This document shows, in pieces, positions 50,091 through 58,797 of a DNA stretch of 64,000 nucleotides (within the stretch, counting starts at the first letter, position 1; every line of letters begins with the position of its first letter). The notes below the pieces were generated by a model. The model was given only the letters and a program-made list of their open reading frames with translations, searched no databases and was not told the DNA's origin. Source of the stretch: Actinophytocola algeriensis (lineage in GTDB: Bacteria; Actinomycetota; Actinomycetes; Mycobacteriales; Pseudonocardiaceae). The position numbers and the translations under genes are program-made. Location of the stretch: assembly GCF_014203735.1 (NCBI RefSeq), contig NZ_JACHJQ010000002.1, positions 186,001-250,000 on the forward strand, written 5' to 3'.

Positions 50091-50100
50091 CCCGCGACAC

Positions 50101-50135
50101 AAGGCCCCGGTCGGACGGCGTGCCGACCGGGCCTT
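50101..50135 (+). terminator. Terminator hairpin behind the 77-residue protein gene
   Basis: AAGGCCCCGGTCGG (50101-50114) pairs with CCGACCGGGCCTT (50123-50135) with a single bulged C and an 8-nt loop. It begins 10 nt after the stop codon at 50090 and separates this gene from the hydrolase gene. Confidence 0.8.
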
Positions 50136-50152
50136 CCCTAAGATCTTGCGCC

Positions 50153-50992
50153 GTGGCCACCTTCTCTGCCAATGACGGCACACGGCTCGCCTGCCACAGC
50201 GCAGGCTCGGGAGCCCCGCTGATCTGCCTGCCGGGCGGCCCCATGCAGGCATCGGTCTATCTGGGGGACCTTGGCGGCCTGTCCGCCCACACCAACGTCA
50301 TCCGCCTCGACCTGCGCGGCACCGGCGACTCGGCGATTCCGGCCGACCAGGAAACGTACCGGTGCGACCGGCAGATCGAGGACGTCGAGGTGCTTCGGAC
50401 CCACCTCGGACTCGATCGGATCGACCTGCTCGGGCATTCCGCGGGCGGCACGCTCGCGCTGCGGTACGCCACCCGCCACCCGGACCGCGTCCGAAGACTT
50501 GTGCTGGTCAGCCCCAGCCCGAGACCGGTCGGCATCGAGATCACCGACGCGGCCCGCCGCGAGGTCGCGGAGCTGCGCCGTGGCGAACGCTGGTTCGCCG
50601 ACGCCTTCGCCGCGTTCGAACGGATCTGGACCGGCGACTTCTCCGGCGCGAACTGGACCGCGATCGTCCCGTTCTCGCACGGTGTCTGGGACGCGGGCCG
50701 GCAGGCGTTCGCCGCCCGTGAGGCCGAGCAGATCAACGCGGACGCGGCGGCGGTGTACTACTCGGCGAACGCGCTCGACCCCGACGCCACCCGCGCCGAG
50801 CTCAGCAGCCTGACCGCACCCGTGCTGATGGTCGTCGGCGAGTACGACGTCGGGCTCCCGCCGAAGTGCGCCGCCGAGTTCGTCACGCTGTTCCAGTCCG
50901 CACGACTGGTCGTGCAGCCCCGCGGTGGGCACTTCCCGTGGCTGGACGACCCGGCCTGGTTCGTGCCCACCGTGGCTGAGTTCCTGCGTTAG
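50153..50992 (+). CDS. Alpha/beta hydrolase
   Basis: A 279-residue serine hydrolase. The nucleophile elbow is LLGHSAGGTLALRY, the oxyanion region is LPGGPMQASVYL, the acid is VVGEYDVGLPP, and the His is GGHFPWLDDP. It resembles proline iminopeptidase or epoxide-hydrolase-type enzymes in its first half; the substrate is unknown. The GTG at 50153 was chosen; no convincing RBS precedes it, and the message may be leaderless after the terminator at 50101-50135. Its 3' end overlaps the convergent protease gene by 4 bp. Confidence 0.87.
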   Translation: MATFSANDGTRLACHSAGSGAPLICLPGGPMQASVYLGDLGGLSAHTNVIRLDLRGTGDSAIPADQETYRCDRQIEDVEVLRTHLGLDRIDLLGHSAGGTLALRYATRHPDRVRRLVLVSPSPRPVGIEITDAARREVAELRRGERWFADAFAAFERIWTGDFSGANWTAIVPFSHGVWDAGRQAFAAREAEQINADAAAVYYSANALDPDATRAELSSLTAPVLMVVGEYDVGLPPKCAAEFVTLFQSARLVVQPRGGHFPWLDDPAWFVPTVAEFLR

Positions 50993-52470
50993 GCGGGACC
51001 GGCGCCCAGCGCGGTGGCGGCCGCGACCACGTCCACCAGACCGGTGCCCTTGTCATAGCTCGACAGGTACGGCCCGGCCTGCTGGTACGGCGCACCGGCC
51101 GCGAAGCGGTACGCCGTGGACTTCAGCGTGTCCTCGATCTGCCCAGGGCTCGCGCCGGGCGCGGCCTGGAACAGCTGCGCCACGATGCCCGTGATCTGCG
51201 GTGCCGCCATCGAGGTGCCGCTGATGACGTTGTAGGTGCCCAGGTCCAGCGCACCGGGCCCGTTCACCGGCTGCAGGCCGGTCGCGCAGATCGGCAGGTA
51301 CAGCCTGCACGCGGACAGGATGTTCTCGCCAGGCGCGGAGATGTCCGGCCACGTGGCCTGGTCAGCGGCGGCGCCCCGCGAGGAGAACTCGGACACGGCG
51401 CCGTCCCGGGTACCGGTGCCGAGATCGTTGTACGAGGCGACCGACAGGACGCCCGGCGTCGGGTCGGTGCCCGCCGGGTTGGACAGGTTCTCGGACCCGT
51501 CGCCGCCGTCGTTCCCGTTGGCCCACACCGTGACCACGCCCTCCGCGGCCAGCTGACGCTGGATCTTCACGGTGGCCGAGTTCGGGTCGAACTCGCCGCC
51601 GCCGGACGGCCCGTACGAGTTGTTGATCACCTTGATCGGCGGGCAGGTCGAGGCGGGCACCCCGGCGCCGCACGGCGCGGCGTGGTTCTCGAGCACCCAG
51701 TTCAGCGCGGCGTCGGCGCCGACGATCAGCAGCGCCGCGCCGACCGACAGCGAGACGATCTTCGCGCCCGGCGCGGAACCGCCGACGGTGGTGCCGTTGC
51801 CCAGCGTGTAGGGGGTACCCGCGGCGATCCCGTTGACGTGCGTGCCGTGCCCGCCGACCGCGAGCAGGTCGGTGTCGACGGACGTGGGCACGTCGATCAG
51901 GCAGTTCGTGGTCGCCTCGGTGAGGCACACGCCCTTGAGGCTGCGGACCACGCGGGTCTTGCCGTCGGCGCCCTTGAAGGCGGGGTGCGCCGGGTCGATG
52001 CCGCTGTCGATCACCGCGACGGACACGCCGGTACCGTCGAGCTTCGCGCCGTTCGCGCCGACGAGCGTCTGCTGCGCGACACGGCTGCGGGTCGCCGTGG
52101 TGCCGGAACTCGCGAAGAACGTGATCGGGTCGTTGGCCTCGACGTAGGTCACGCCCGGCAGCGCGCGGACCGCCCGGACCTGGGCCGCGGTGCCCGCGGC
52201 GGCGACGACCCCGATCCGCCGGAAGCTCGTGATCTCGGTGAGCCCGGCCTGCCCGGCCGCGGCCTTCGCCGACGCGAGGTCGGTGCCGTGGACGAGGACC
52301 GTCATCGGCAGCGCGGCCGCGGCGGCGTCCAGCGTCGCGGAGAGTGACGCCGACAGCGGCGCGAGCACGGGCGGCGCCGCGGAAGCGGGTGCTCCCAACG
52401 GAATGAGGAGTACCGCGGCGGCGGCCGCGCCCAGCACGCGTGCGGACGCACGCCAAGTACGACGGATCAT
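50989..52470 (-). CDS. Secreted subtilisin-like serine protease (S8)
   Basis: A 493-residue exported protease. It has a signal peptide (about residues 1-32, ending APASAAP), an I9-like propeptide (about 55-115, with LVHGTDLASAKAAAG) and the S8 domain. The triad is visible: Asp in VAVIDSGIDPAHP, His in GGHGTHVNGIAAG and Ser in ISGTSMAAPQ. The oxyanion Asn is in INNSYGPSG. The ATG at 52470 (MIRRTW) was preferred over one 7 codons earlier. It is divergent from a secreted nuclease gene, which suits external polymer digestion. Confidence 0.9.
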   Translation of the reverse strand: MIRRTWRASARVLGAAAAAVLLIPLGAPASAAPPVLAPLSASLSATLDAAAAALPMTVLVHGTDLASAKAAAGQAGLTEITSFRRIGVVAAAGTAAQVRAVRALPGVTYVEANDPITFFASSGTTATRSRVAQQTLVGANGAKLDGTGVSVAVIDSGIDPAHPAFKGADGKTRVVRSLKGVCLTEATTNCLIDVPTSVDTDLLAVGGHGTHVNGIAAGTPYTLGNGTTVGGSAPGAKIVSLSVGAALLIVGADAALNWVLENHAAPCGAGVPASTCPPIKVINNSYGPSGGGEFDPNSATVKIQRQLAAEGVVTVWANGNDGGDGSENLSNPAGTDPTPGVLSVASYNDLGTGTRDGAVSEFSSRGAAADQATWPDISAPGENILSACRLYLPICATGLQPVNGPGALDLGTYNVISGTSMAAPQITGIVAQLFQAAPGASPGQIEDTLKSTAYRFAAGAPYQQAGPYLSSYDKGTGLVDVVAAATALGAGPA

Positions 52471-52626
52471 CAGCCCTCCAACCTGCGGCAACAGTCACTC
52501 CACTAACGAGTGACCCTCAAACAGGTGACGCACAAATACGATCACCGACGTTCGTTGGTGTCAAACCAACCACTCGGCATGTCAGGGTTTCTTCAACAGG
52601 TGCCCCGGTCCCCCTTGGAGCAACAC
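52471..52626. promoter_or_regulatory. Divergent promoter region between protease and nuclease genes
   Basis: A 156-bp region with two inverted repeats. One is GTCACTC-N7-GAGTGAC (52494-52514). The other, around 52554-52572, has arms GTTGGT and ACCAAC around a 5-bp spacer. Both are candidate regulator sites for the two secreted hydrolases. The regulators are unknown. Confidence 0.4.
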
Positions 52627-53403
52627 ATGCCTGCCTTACGTCGGACAGCCCTGCTCACGTCCGTCGGCGTCGCGCTCGGCGCCGCCGTCTTCCTGGTCCC
52701 CAGCGCTTCCGCGGACATCCCGCCCGGCTACTACGACGCGGCCGAGGGCAAGACGGGTGCGGAGCTGCACGCGGCACTGCACGAGATCATCGGGAACGGC
52801 ACGCACCTGACCTACGACGAGGTGTGGGACGCGCTGAAGGTCACCGACGAGGACCCGGCCGACGCGGCCGGCGTGATCATGGTCTACAGCGGTGCGTCCA
52901 TGCCGGAGAACGCCAACGGCGGCGACGCCGACCAGTGGAACCGCGAGCACACGTGGGCGCAGAGCCACGGCGACTTCGGCACGTCCCCCGGTCCCGGCAC
53001 CGACCTGCACCACCTGCGCCCGTCCGAGGTGGGCGTGAACTCCATCCGCGGCAACCTCGACTTCGACAACGGCGGCTCGCCGGTGGACGGCGCGCCGGAC
53101 AGCCTCGTCGACGAGGACTCGTTCGAACCCCGCGACACCGTGAAGGGCGACATCGCCCGCGGCATCCTCTACATGGCCGTCCGCTACGACGGCGACGACG
53201 GCTTCGCCGACCTGGAGCCGAACGACTCGGTCGGCAACGACTCGGCGCCGTTCATGGGCAGGCTGTCCGTGCTGCTGGAGTGGAACACGCAGGACCCGCC
53301 GGACGCCTCGGAACAGGCACGGAACGACCTGATCCACTCCCAGTACCAGAACAACCGCAACCCGTTCGTCGACCACCCGGAGTGGGCCGACGCGATCTGG
53401 TGA
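52627..53403 (+). CDS. Secreted endonuclease I family nuclease
   Basis: A 258-residue exported DNA/RNA endonuclease. The signal peptide spans about residues 1-27 (ending SASADIPP). The beta-beta-alpha-metal core is clear: WNREHTWAQSHGDFG followed by DLHHLRPSEVGVNSIRGNLDFDNGG. The His and Asn of these segments form the general base and Mg2+ site of EndA/Vvn-type nucleases. The C-terminal part ends NPFVDHPEWADAIW, the normal family ending. The ATG at 52627 has GGAG upstream. Role: nutrient scavenging from external nucleic acids. Confidence 0.93.
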   Translation: MPALRRTALLTSVGVALGAAVFLVPSASADIPPGYYDAAEGKTGAELHAALHEIIGNGTHLTYDEVWDALKVTDEDPADAAGVIMVYSGASMPENANGGDADQWNREHTWAQSHGDFGTSPGPGTDLHHLRPSEVGVNSIRGNLDFDNGGSPVDGAPDSLVDEDSFEPRDTVKGDIARGILYMAVRYDGDDGFADLEPNDSVGNDSAPFMGRLSVLLEWNTQDPPDASEQARNDLIHSQYQNNRNPFVDHPEWADAIW

Positions 53404-53851
53404 GTGAGGCCTTCGGCACCAGCTCGAAGACCTGGCCCTGTCCGGTCGAGTCGCACGGCGGCTGGAACACCGGCGCCCAGTCCTCGTCCGACGCGTCGAG
53501 CACGCCGAGGCATGGTTTCGCGCGTGGTGGTGCCGGGACCTCACCGCAGTGCCAACAGAATGTCGACCGGCCGCCCGTCGAGCAGCACCTCGACCGCACC
53601 GAGCAGGTGGAACTCCGCGGCCATCACACCCCGTGAATTCGTTGACCCGTCAAGGATTCCAGTCCCGGCGTCGCACCACCGTCAACGGGTTCTTGGGCAC
53701 CGAAACTTCCGGAGAATTTTCCACAACAGAAGCACCACATCATGGTGTATACAGTTCGCACATCCGGTACGGTGTCTTTTCACAGCGACGGGAAAGGCCG
53801 AGCCCCCGCCTCCCGCCCGCCGCGACCGTTTCTCCGTGGGGGCAGACTGCG
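53404..53851. other. Intergenic region with decayed coding remnants
   Basis: A 448-bp stretch with no intact gene. On the minus strand it carries a 27-codon frame at 53541-53624 that looks like the start of an AfsR/SARP regulator. In another frame, at about 53407-53521, a segment containing CLGVLDASDEDWAP and CDSTGQGQVFELVP recalls one repeat of a ricin-type lectin. Both are too short to be functional. The part nearest the next gene is AT-richer and may hold its promoter. Confidence 0.45.
53541..53624 (-). pseudogene. Remnant resembling the N-terminus of a SARP/AfsR-type regulator
   Basis: A 27-codon frame encodes EFHLLGAVEVLLDGRPVDI and then stops. SARP-family proteins begin with a very similar strand-rich segment (xFxLLGPVEV--GGRPV). 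The rest of the winged-helix and BTAD domains is missing. It is probably a gene relic, or a chance match. Confidence 0.35.
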
Positions 53852-54226
53852 ATGGGCGGACCGGCAGGCGCACCGAACGACATCGGCGTCCGGCTCGAGG
53901 CGATGCGTGCGCTGGACTACGAGTTCGCGACCGACCACGCCGACGACGGCTCGATCGACGCGCTCGTCGGCGTCCGCGTCCACCACGGCGTGATCGACAT
54001 CCTCGAGCTGTACGGCGAGGACGAGGCCACCGCGACCCGGCTGCCCGACAGCGAGCCGAACATCATGCTGGCGCGGACCGTGCTGTGGCACACCAGGGGC
54101 ACGGCCTACGAGGTGATCGACGAGCTGCTGTCCCTGCCCGACCCCGAAGCCGGCGGCGGCTCCGGCAGCGACCAGCGGGAACGCCGGGTCCGAGTGCACT
54201 CCGCGCTGCGCCGCGGCAGGCGGTGA
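53852..54226 (+). CDS. Hypothetical protein
   Basis: 124 residues, not recognised. Seen: GVRLEAMRALDYEFATDHADDGSIDALVG, ILELYGEDEATATRLPDSEPNIMLARTVLWHTRGTAYEVIDELLSLPD (read in pieces), then a Gly/Arg-rich basic tail ending ALRRGRR. The composition, with a folded acidic part and a basic tail, suggests a small cytosolic protein. No signal peptide is present. The ATG at 53852 has no strong RBS, so the start is uncertain. Confidence 0.6.
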   Translation: MGGPAGAPNDIGVRLEAMRALDYEFATDHADDGSIDALVGVRVHHGVIDILELYGEDEATATRLPDSEPNIMLARTVLWHTRGTAYEVIDELLSLPDPEAGGGSGSDQRERRVRVHSALRRGRR

Positions 54227-54321
54227 CCGGTCAGGCCGTCGTGTCCCGCACGAACCACCGACAGGAATCGGACATCGCGCGGTACCCTCGGTGACGGGTC
54301 GGGGCGACTCCTGGGGGATTC

Positions 54322-55905
54322 GTGTCACGTCAGAAAATCGTGTTCGTGGCCGGTGCCGTGCTGGTCGTCGTGATCACCGCGCTGGGTGTGCTGCAACTGC
54401 TACCCGCCGACAACACGGACAACACTGACGGCACCGACGCCGCGCCGGTCGCCGAGGCCGAGGACCCGCCACCGTCCGCGCTCGAGGTGACCAGCGCGTT
54501 CCTGGACGCCTTCACCTCGGGCCGGACCACCGCCGCCGCCGCGCTGACCGACGACCCGGCCGCCGCCGACACCCACCTGGCCGCGGTGCTGAAGTCGCTC
54601 GCCCCGACGTCCGTGACCGCGAGCAGGGACACGCTCACCGACACCGCGAACCAGCGGTTCACGCTGACGTGGGAGCTGGGCACCGGCCACACGTGGACCT
54701 ACGAGAGCGCGCTGCGGCTCGTCGAGGGCGACGGGTGGCGCGTGCACTGGGATCCCGCGCTGGTGCACCCGAAACTCACCGCCGGGCACAGCCTGGCGGT
54801 CCACGACCAGGCCGGACAGCCCGCGGTGCTCGACCGCGACGGCGCGCCGCTGCTGACGTGGACCGCGACCGGGACGACGGCGGCCGCACCGCCTGCCGCG
54901 CCCGTGCTGCTGCCACGCATGGGAGAGGTCGCGGCGAAAGGCGCCTGGTACGTCGCGCTGACCGACGCGGCCGGCAAGGACGTCGAGGTGGTGCACGGCG
55001 CCAAGGCGGCGGCACTCACGTCGACGGTGAGCAGACCGGTGCATCAGGCGGCACAGGCGGCGGTGGACGCCCAGGACCTGCCGACGATGCTGGTGGCGAT
55101 CCAGCCGTCGACGGGTGACCTCCTCGCGGTGGCCCAGAACGGTTCGGTGGACAGCGGTCCGGTCGCGCTGCACGGCCTCTTCGCGCCAGGCTCGACGTTC
55201 AAGATCGCCACGGCGACCGCGCTGATCGAGGCGGGCGCGGCCGATGTGGACACGGTCGTGCCGTGCCCCGGCTCCGCGACCATCGGGCAGCGCACCGTGC
55301 GCAACGCGGACTCGTTCGACCTGGGCGAGGTGCCGCTGCGGACGGCGTTCGCGCGGTCGTGCAACACGAGCTTCGCGACGACCGCGGCGGACCTGCCACT
55401 GGACGCGCTCCCGAACGCGGCGAACCAGCTCGGTCTCGGCGCCGACTTCGTGATCCCGGGCGTCGACACGGAGATCGGCGGCGTCCCGGTCGCGGTGAAC
55501 GGCGTGCAGCAGGTGGAGAACAGCATCGGCCAGGGCCAGGTGCAGGTGAGCCCGTTCGGCATGGCGGTGATGAGCGCGACCGTGGCCGCGGGGCGGGCCG
55601 TCACACCACGCCTGTGGGCGACGCTGCCGACCGAGGTGACGGCGGGCTACGAGGCGCCGCCGTCCGGGGTGATCCGGTCGCTGCGCACGATGATGCGGTC
55701 GGTGGTGACCTCCGGGACGGCGACGGAACTCGCGGGACTGGGCCAGGTGCACGGGAAGACCGGCACCGCGGAGACCTCCGGCAGCGCACACGGCTGGTTC
55801 ACCGGCTACCGCGACGACCTCGCCTTCGCCGTCCTCGTCCAGGACGGCCAGTCCTCGTCGACCGCGGTCGCGGTGACGAGGAACTTCCTGACCGGCCTCG
55901 GCTAG
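54322..55905 (+). CDS. Penicillin-binding protein (transpeptidase) with NTF2-like N-terminal domain
   Basis: A 527-residue class-B-like PBP anchored by one N-terminal helix (about residues 6-27). The MecA_N/NTF2-like domain lies at about 50-150, then a linker and the transpeptidase domain. Catalytic motifs: SxxK at Ser291-Lys294 (APGSTFKIAT), SxN at Ser346-Asn348 (ARSCNTSF) and KTG at 479-481 (VHGKTGTAE). Such proteins cross-link peptidoglycan, and some have low beta-lactam affinity. It is convergent with the alpha-galactosidase gene, with a shared terminator. Confidence 0.93.
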   Translation: MSRQKIVFVAGAVLVVVITALGVLQLLPADNTDNTDGTDAAPVAEAEDPPPSALEVTSAFLDAFTSGRTTAAAALTDDPAAADTHLAAVLKSLAPTSVTASRDTLTDTANQRFTLTWELGTGHTWTYESALRLVEGDGWRVHWDPALVHPKLTAGHSLAVHDQAGQPAVLDRDGAPLLTWTATGTTAAAPPAAPVLLPRMGEVAAKGAWYVALTDAAGKDVEVVHGAKAAALTSTVSRPVHQAAQAAVDAQDLPTMLVAIQPSTGDLLAVAQNGSVDSGPVALHGLFAPGSTFKIATATALIEAGAADVDTVVPCPGSATIGQRTVRNADSFDLGEVPLRTAFARSCNTSFATTAADLPLDALPNAANQLGLGADFVIPGVDTEIGGVPVAVNGVQQVENSIGQGQVQVSPFGMAVMSATVAAGRAVTPRLWATLPTEVTAGYEAPPSGVIRSLRTMMRSVVTSGTATELAGLGQVHGKTGTAETSGSAHGWFTGYRDDLAFAVLVQDGQSSSTAVAVTRNFLTGLG

Positions 55906-55939
55906 TGTCCTGGGTCGAAAGTCCGGCTCAGAACACTAG
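55902..55939. terminator. Bidirectional terminator built around both stop codons
   Basis: The arms CTAGTGT (55902-55908) and ACACTAG (55933-55939) close an inverted repeat with partial inner pairing (CTG and CAG). The left arm contains the TAG stop of the PBP gene (55903-55905). The right arm contains the TAG stop of the minus-strand GH27 gene (55936-55938). Confidence 0.65.
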
Positions 55940-57591
55940 GAACAGGTGATCGTCGCGTCGGCCCAGTCGGCGTGGTCGTAGCGCGGTCCGTCCACTGTGG
56001 GCAGTGCTGCCAGGTGGACGTACCGCAGCCCGGTGACGTTCGCGGTGACGCGTTTCGGCGCGTCGGTGCCGCGGACCACGCCGGTGGTCGCGAGCATCGA
56101 GCCGCCGCCCCACACTTCGAGGGTCACGCTGCCTTCCGCGCCGGTCTCGTCGTCGACGCCTGCCCAGGCCTGGAAGCTCGTGCAGCGGCCGCCGAGGTAG
56201 TACCGCACCTCGCTGCGGGCGTGCACGCCGAGGCCGCGGGCGTAGGTGGTGCCGCCGATCGTCAGCGTGCGGCCGTCACCAGCGGCGCGTTCGCCGTTGC
56301 TGCGGTCGCGTTCCACCGGGCCCCACGCACTGGCGGACAGGCTCGCGGGCAGCGCGGACACCTGCGTGGTGCCGACGGGCGGCGCCGCGAACGTGCCGGC
56401 ACGGCTGACCCGGTACACGACGGTCGCGTGCGCGGGCACCGACGCGCTGATCGTCCCCGTGCTCGTGGTGACCGCCTTCGTCCACAGGTCCTTGAGCTGG
56501 TAGGACGTCGCGTTGCCGAGCCCGGCCGCGGCGGCGGTCGTGCCGATCGTCGCGGTGGCACCGGTCTCGTTGAACAGCGCGACCGCGACGTCCCCGTCGT
56601 CGAGCGGCTTGGTCAGCACGTGCAGGCCGTTCGCGTTCGAGATCTCCTCCCCCTGCACGCCGAGCCCGTCCTGGTTCAGCGCGATCACGTCGCGGTTGGT
56701 GAGGATGTCGAACGTCGCCTGGTCGACGCCGCGCAGGTCCGAGCCGATCAGCAGGGGCGCGTTCATCATGGCCCACAAGGAGAAGTGGCTGCGGTACTCG
56801 GTGGCGGTCATGCCGCCGTTGCCGACCTCGAGCATGTCCGGGTCGTTCCAGGCGCCGCGCTGCGCGTGGTGCGCGAGACCGACGTTGGCCTTGAAGATGC
56901 CGAGCATGCTGCCCCAGTTGTCGGAGATGTCGCCGGTGGTGCGCCAGCTGTTGCCGACGGGCTGCGCCCAGTCCCACGGTGCGTTCTGGCCCCATTCGCA
57001 GATGGAGAACAGGATCGGCCTGCCGGTGGCGCGGAGCGCGTCGCGCATCCTGGTGTACCGCTCCTGCGCGGACTGCCCGAGGTGGTCGCCGCAGTTGTCG
57101 TACTTGAGGTAGTCGACACCCCAGGAGGCGAACAGGTTCGCGTCCTGCTGTTCGTGGTTGATGGCACCGGGAAAGCCGATGTCACTGCAGGTCCTGGTGC
57201 CCGCACTCGTGTAGATGCCGAACTTGAGGCCCTTGGCGTGCACGTAGTCGGCGACGGCCTTGATGCCGTTGGGGAAGCGCACCGGATCCGGCACGAGGTT
57301 GCCTGCCGCGTCGCGTTGCGGCAGCGCCCAGCAGTCGTCGAGGTTCACGTACTGGTACCCGGCGTCCCGGAGCCCCCGTGCGACGAAGATGTCGGCGATC
57401 GCGCGCACCATCTGCTCGTTGAACTCCGCACGGCAGTGGGTGGCGTTCCAGTTGTTGAACCCCATGGCGGGTGTCCGCGCGAGCCCGTTCTCCACCGCCA
57501 CCGCCCTCGGCGCGGTCGGCCCCGCGGAAGCCCCGACCACGGTCGCCAGCAACAGGACGACAACCACACCCAACCCGGCCCGACGCGTCAT
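55936..57591 (-). CDS. Secreted alpha-galactosidase (GH27) with NPCBM-like C-terminal domain
   Basis: A 551-residue exported enzyme that releases terminal alpha-galactose. The signal peptide spans about residues 1-29. The (beta/alpha)8 GH27 domain has ARTPAMGFNNWNATHC, YVNLDDCWALPQRD, the nucleophile Asp in YLKYDNCGDH and the acid/base Asp in RGAWNDPDMLEVGNGG. A beta-sandwich follows, then an NPCBM-like carbohydrate-binding module (about 410-551) ending YDHADWADATITCS. The ATG at 57591 was chosen. Divergent from the siderophore-transporter operon. Confidence 0.94.
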   Translation of the reverse strand: MTRRAGLGVVVVLLLATVVGASAGPTAPRAVAVENGLARTPAMGFNNWNATHCRAEFNEQMVRAIADIFVARGLRDAGYQYVNLDDCWALPQRDAAGNLVPDPVRFPNGIKAVADYVHAKGLKFGIYTSAGTRTCSDIGFPGAINHEQQDANLFASWGVDYLKYDNCGDHLGQSAQERYTRMRDALRATGRPILFSICEWGQNAPWDWAQPVGNSWRTTGDISDNWGSMLGIFKANVGLAHHAQRGAWNDPDMLEVGNGGMTATEYRSHFSLWAMMNAPLLIGSDLRGVDQATFDILTNRDVIALNQDGLGVQGEEISNANGLHVLTKPLDDGDVAVALFNETGATATIGTTAAAAGLGNATSYQLKDLWTKAVTTSTGTISASVPAHATVVYRVSRAGTFAAPPVGTTQVSALPASLSASAWGPVERDRSNGERAAGDGRTLTIGGTTYARGLGVHARSEVRYYLGGRCTSFQAWAGVDDETGAEGSVTLEVWGGGSMLATTGVVRGTDAPKRVTANVTGLRYVHLAALPTVDGPRYDHADWADATITCS

Positions 57592-57754
57592 TGCGCAGCC
57601 CCGATCCTCGCGTACCCCAGTGCCCTCGGCACCATCATCGTCGAACGACCGCACACGTACGGTCAATACTCGACAACAGAACGTGCGAATTTGGTTGAAC
57701 CACTCCCCCGGTGTGCGAAGTGCGCCCGGGAGCCAGCTCAGTGGCTCGATCAAG

Positions 57755-57773
57755 TGTTGTTAGCCTCTCCTAA
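57755..57773. promoter_or_regulatory. IdeR/DmdR-type iron box
   Basis: The 19-mer TGTTGTTAGCCTCTCCTAA matches 14 of 19 positions of the actinobacterial iron-box consensus TTAGGTTAGCCTAACCTAA, including the TTAGCC core and CCTAA end. It lies 23-41 bp upstream of the first permease start (57796). It implies repression of the siderophore transporter by iron-loaded IdeR/DmdR. Confidence 0.78.
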
Positions 57774-57795
57774 GTTCAGGGAGAGGAGGTGGGTC

Positions 57796-58797
57796 GTGAC
57801 CACACTGCGGGCGCCACGTGTCCGGGTGACCGGCGCGCTCACGGCCGCGCTCCTCGTCCTGCTCGGGCTCGTCGCGGCCAGTCTCCTCATCGGGTCCAAA
57901 GGGATCCCCGCCGCCACCGTCCTCGACGCGCTCCTGCACTTCGACCCCACCAGCACCGACCACATCTTCGTGCACGACGAGCGGCTTCCCCGGACCGTCC
58001 TCGCCGTCCTCGTCGGCGCCGCGCTGGGCCTCGCGGGCACCGTCATGCAGGCCGTCGCGCGGAACCCGCTCGCCGAGCCCGGGGTGCTGGGGATCAACGC
58101 GGGCGCGTCCTTCCTCGTCGTCGTCGGGATCACGTTCTTCGGGATCACCTCCCTCACCGGGTACGTCTGGTTCGCGTTCGCGGGAGCACTGGTCGCCACC
58201 GTGCTCGTCTACGGCGTTGGCGCACTCGGCCGCGAAGGCGCCACACCGGTCAAGATCGCGCTGTCCGGAGCCGCCGCCAACGCCGCGTTCGTCTCGCTCA
58301 CCACGACCGTCCTGCTCACCGACACCGACACGTTCGAGCGGTTCCGCCTCTGGCAGGTCGGCTCGCTGTCCGGCCGAGGCGCCGACGTCCTCGCACAGGT
58401 CACGCCCTTCCTGGTGATCGGCATCGTGCTCGCGCTCCTGTCGGGACGGCTGCTCAACACCCTCGTCCTCGGCGACGACGTCGCCACCGGGCTCGGGCAG
58501 AACACCGCCGTCGCCCGTGCGGTCGCCGGGGTCACCGTCGTGCTGCTGTGCGGGGCGGCGACCGCCGCGGCCGGGCCGATCGGTTTCGTCGGGCTCGCGG
58601 TGCCACCGGTCGCGCGCATGGTCGCCGGCACCGACCACCGGCTCGCCCTCCCCTGCGCGCTCCTCTTCGGACCGATCCTCGTGCTCGCCGCCGACATCAT
58701 CGGCCGGGTCGTCGCGTGGCCAGGTGAGGTGCAGGTCGGGATCGTCACGGCCGTGCTCGGCGGGCCCGTGTTCATCGCACTGGTGCGGCGCCGGTGA
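57796..58797 (+). CDS. Iron-siderophore ABC transporter permease 1 (FecCD family)
   Basis: A 333-residue permease with about ten membrane helices. FecCD motifs include HDERLPRTVLAVLVGAALGLAGTVMQAVARNPLAEPGVLGINAGAS, read in pieces, and GLAVPPVARMVAGTDHR. The GTG at 57796 has GAGGAGG upstream. It is the first gene of a four-gene operon and is preceded by an iron box. The next gene overlaps its stop by 4 nt (GTGA). It imports a ferric siderophore as a heterodimer with the second permease. Confidence 0.93.
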   Translation: MTTLRAPRVRVTGALTAALLVLLGLVAASLLIGSKGIPAATVLDALLHFDPTSTDHIFVHDERLPRTVLAVLVGAALGLAGTVMQAVARNPLAEPGVLGINAGASFLVVVGITFFGITSLTGYVWFAFAGALVATVLVYGVGALGREGATPVKIALSGAAANAAFVSLTTTVLLTDTDTFERFRLWQVGSLSGRGADVLAQVTPFLVIGIVLALLSGRLLNTLVLGDDVATGLGQNTAVARAVAGVTVVLLCGAATAAAGPIGFVGLAVPPVARMVAGTDHRLALPCALLFGPILVLAADIIGRVVAWPGEVQVGIVTAVLGGPVFIALVRRR

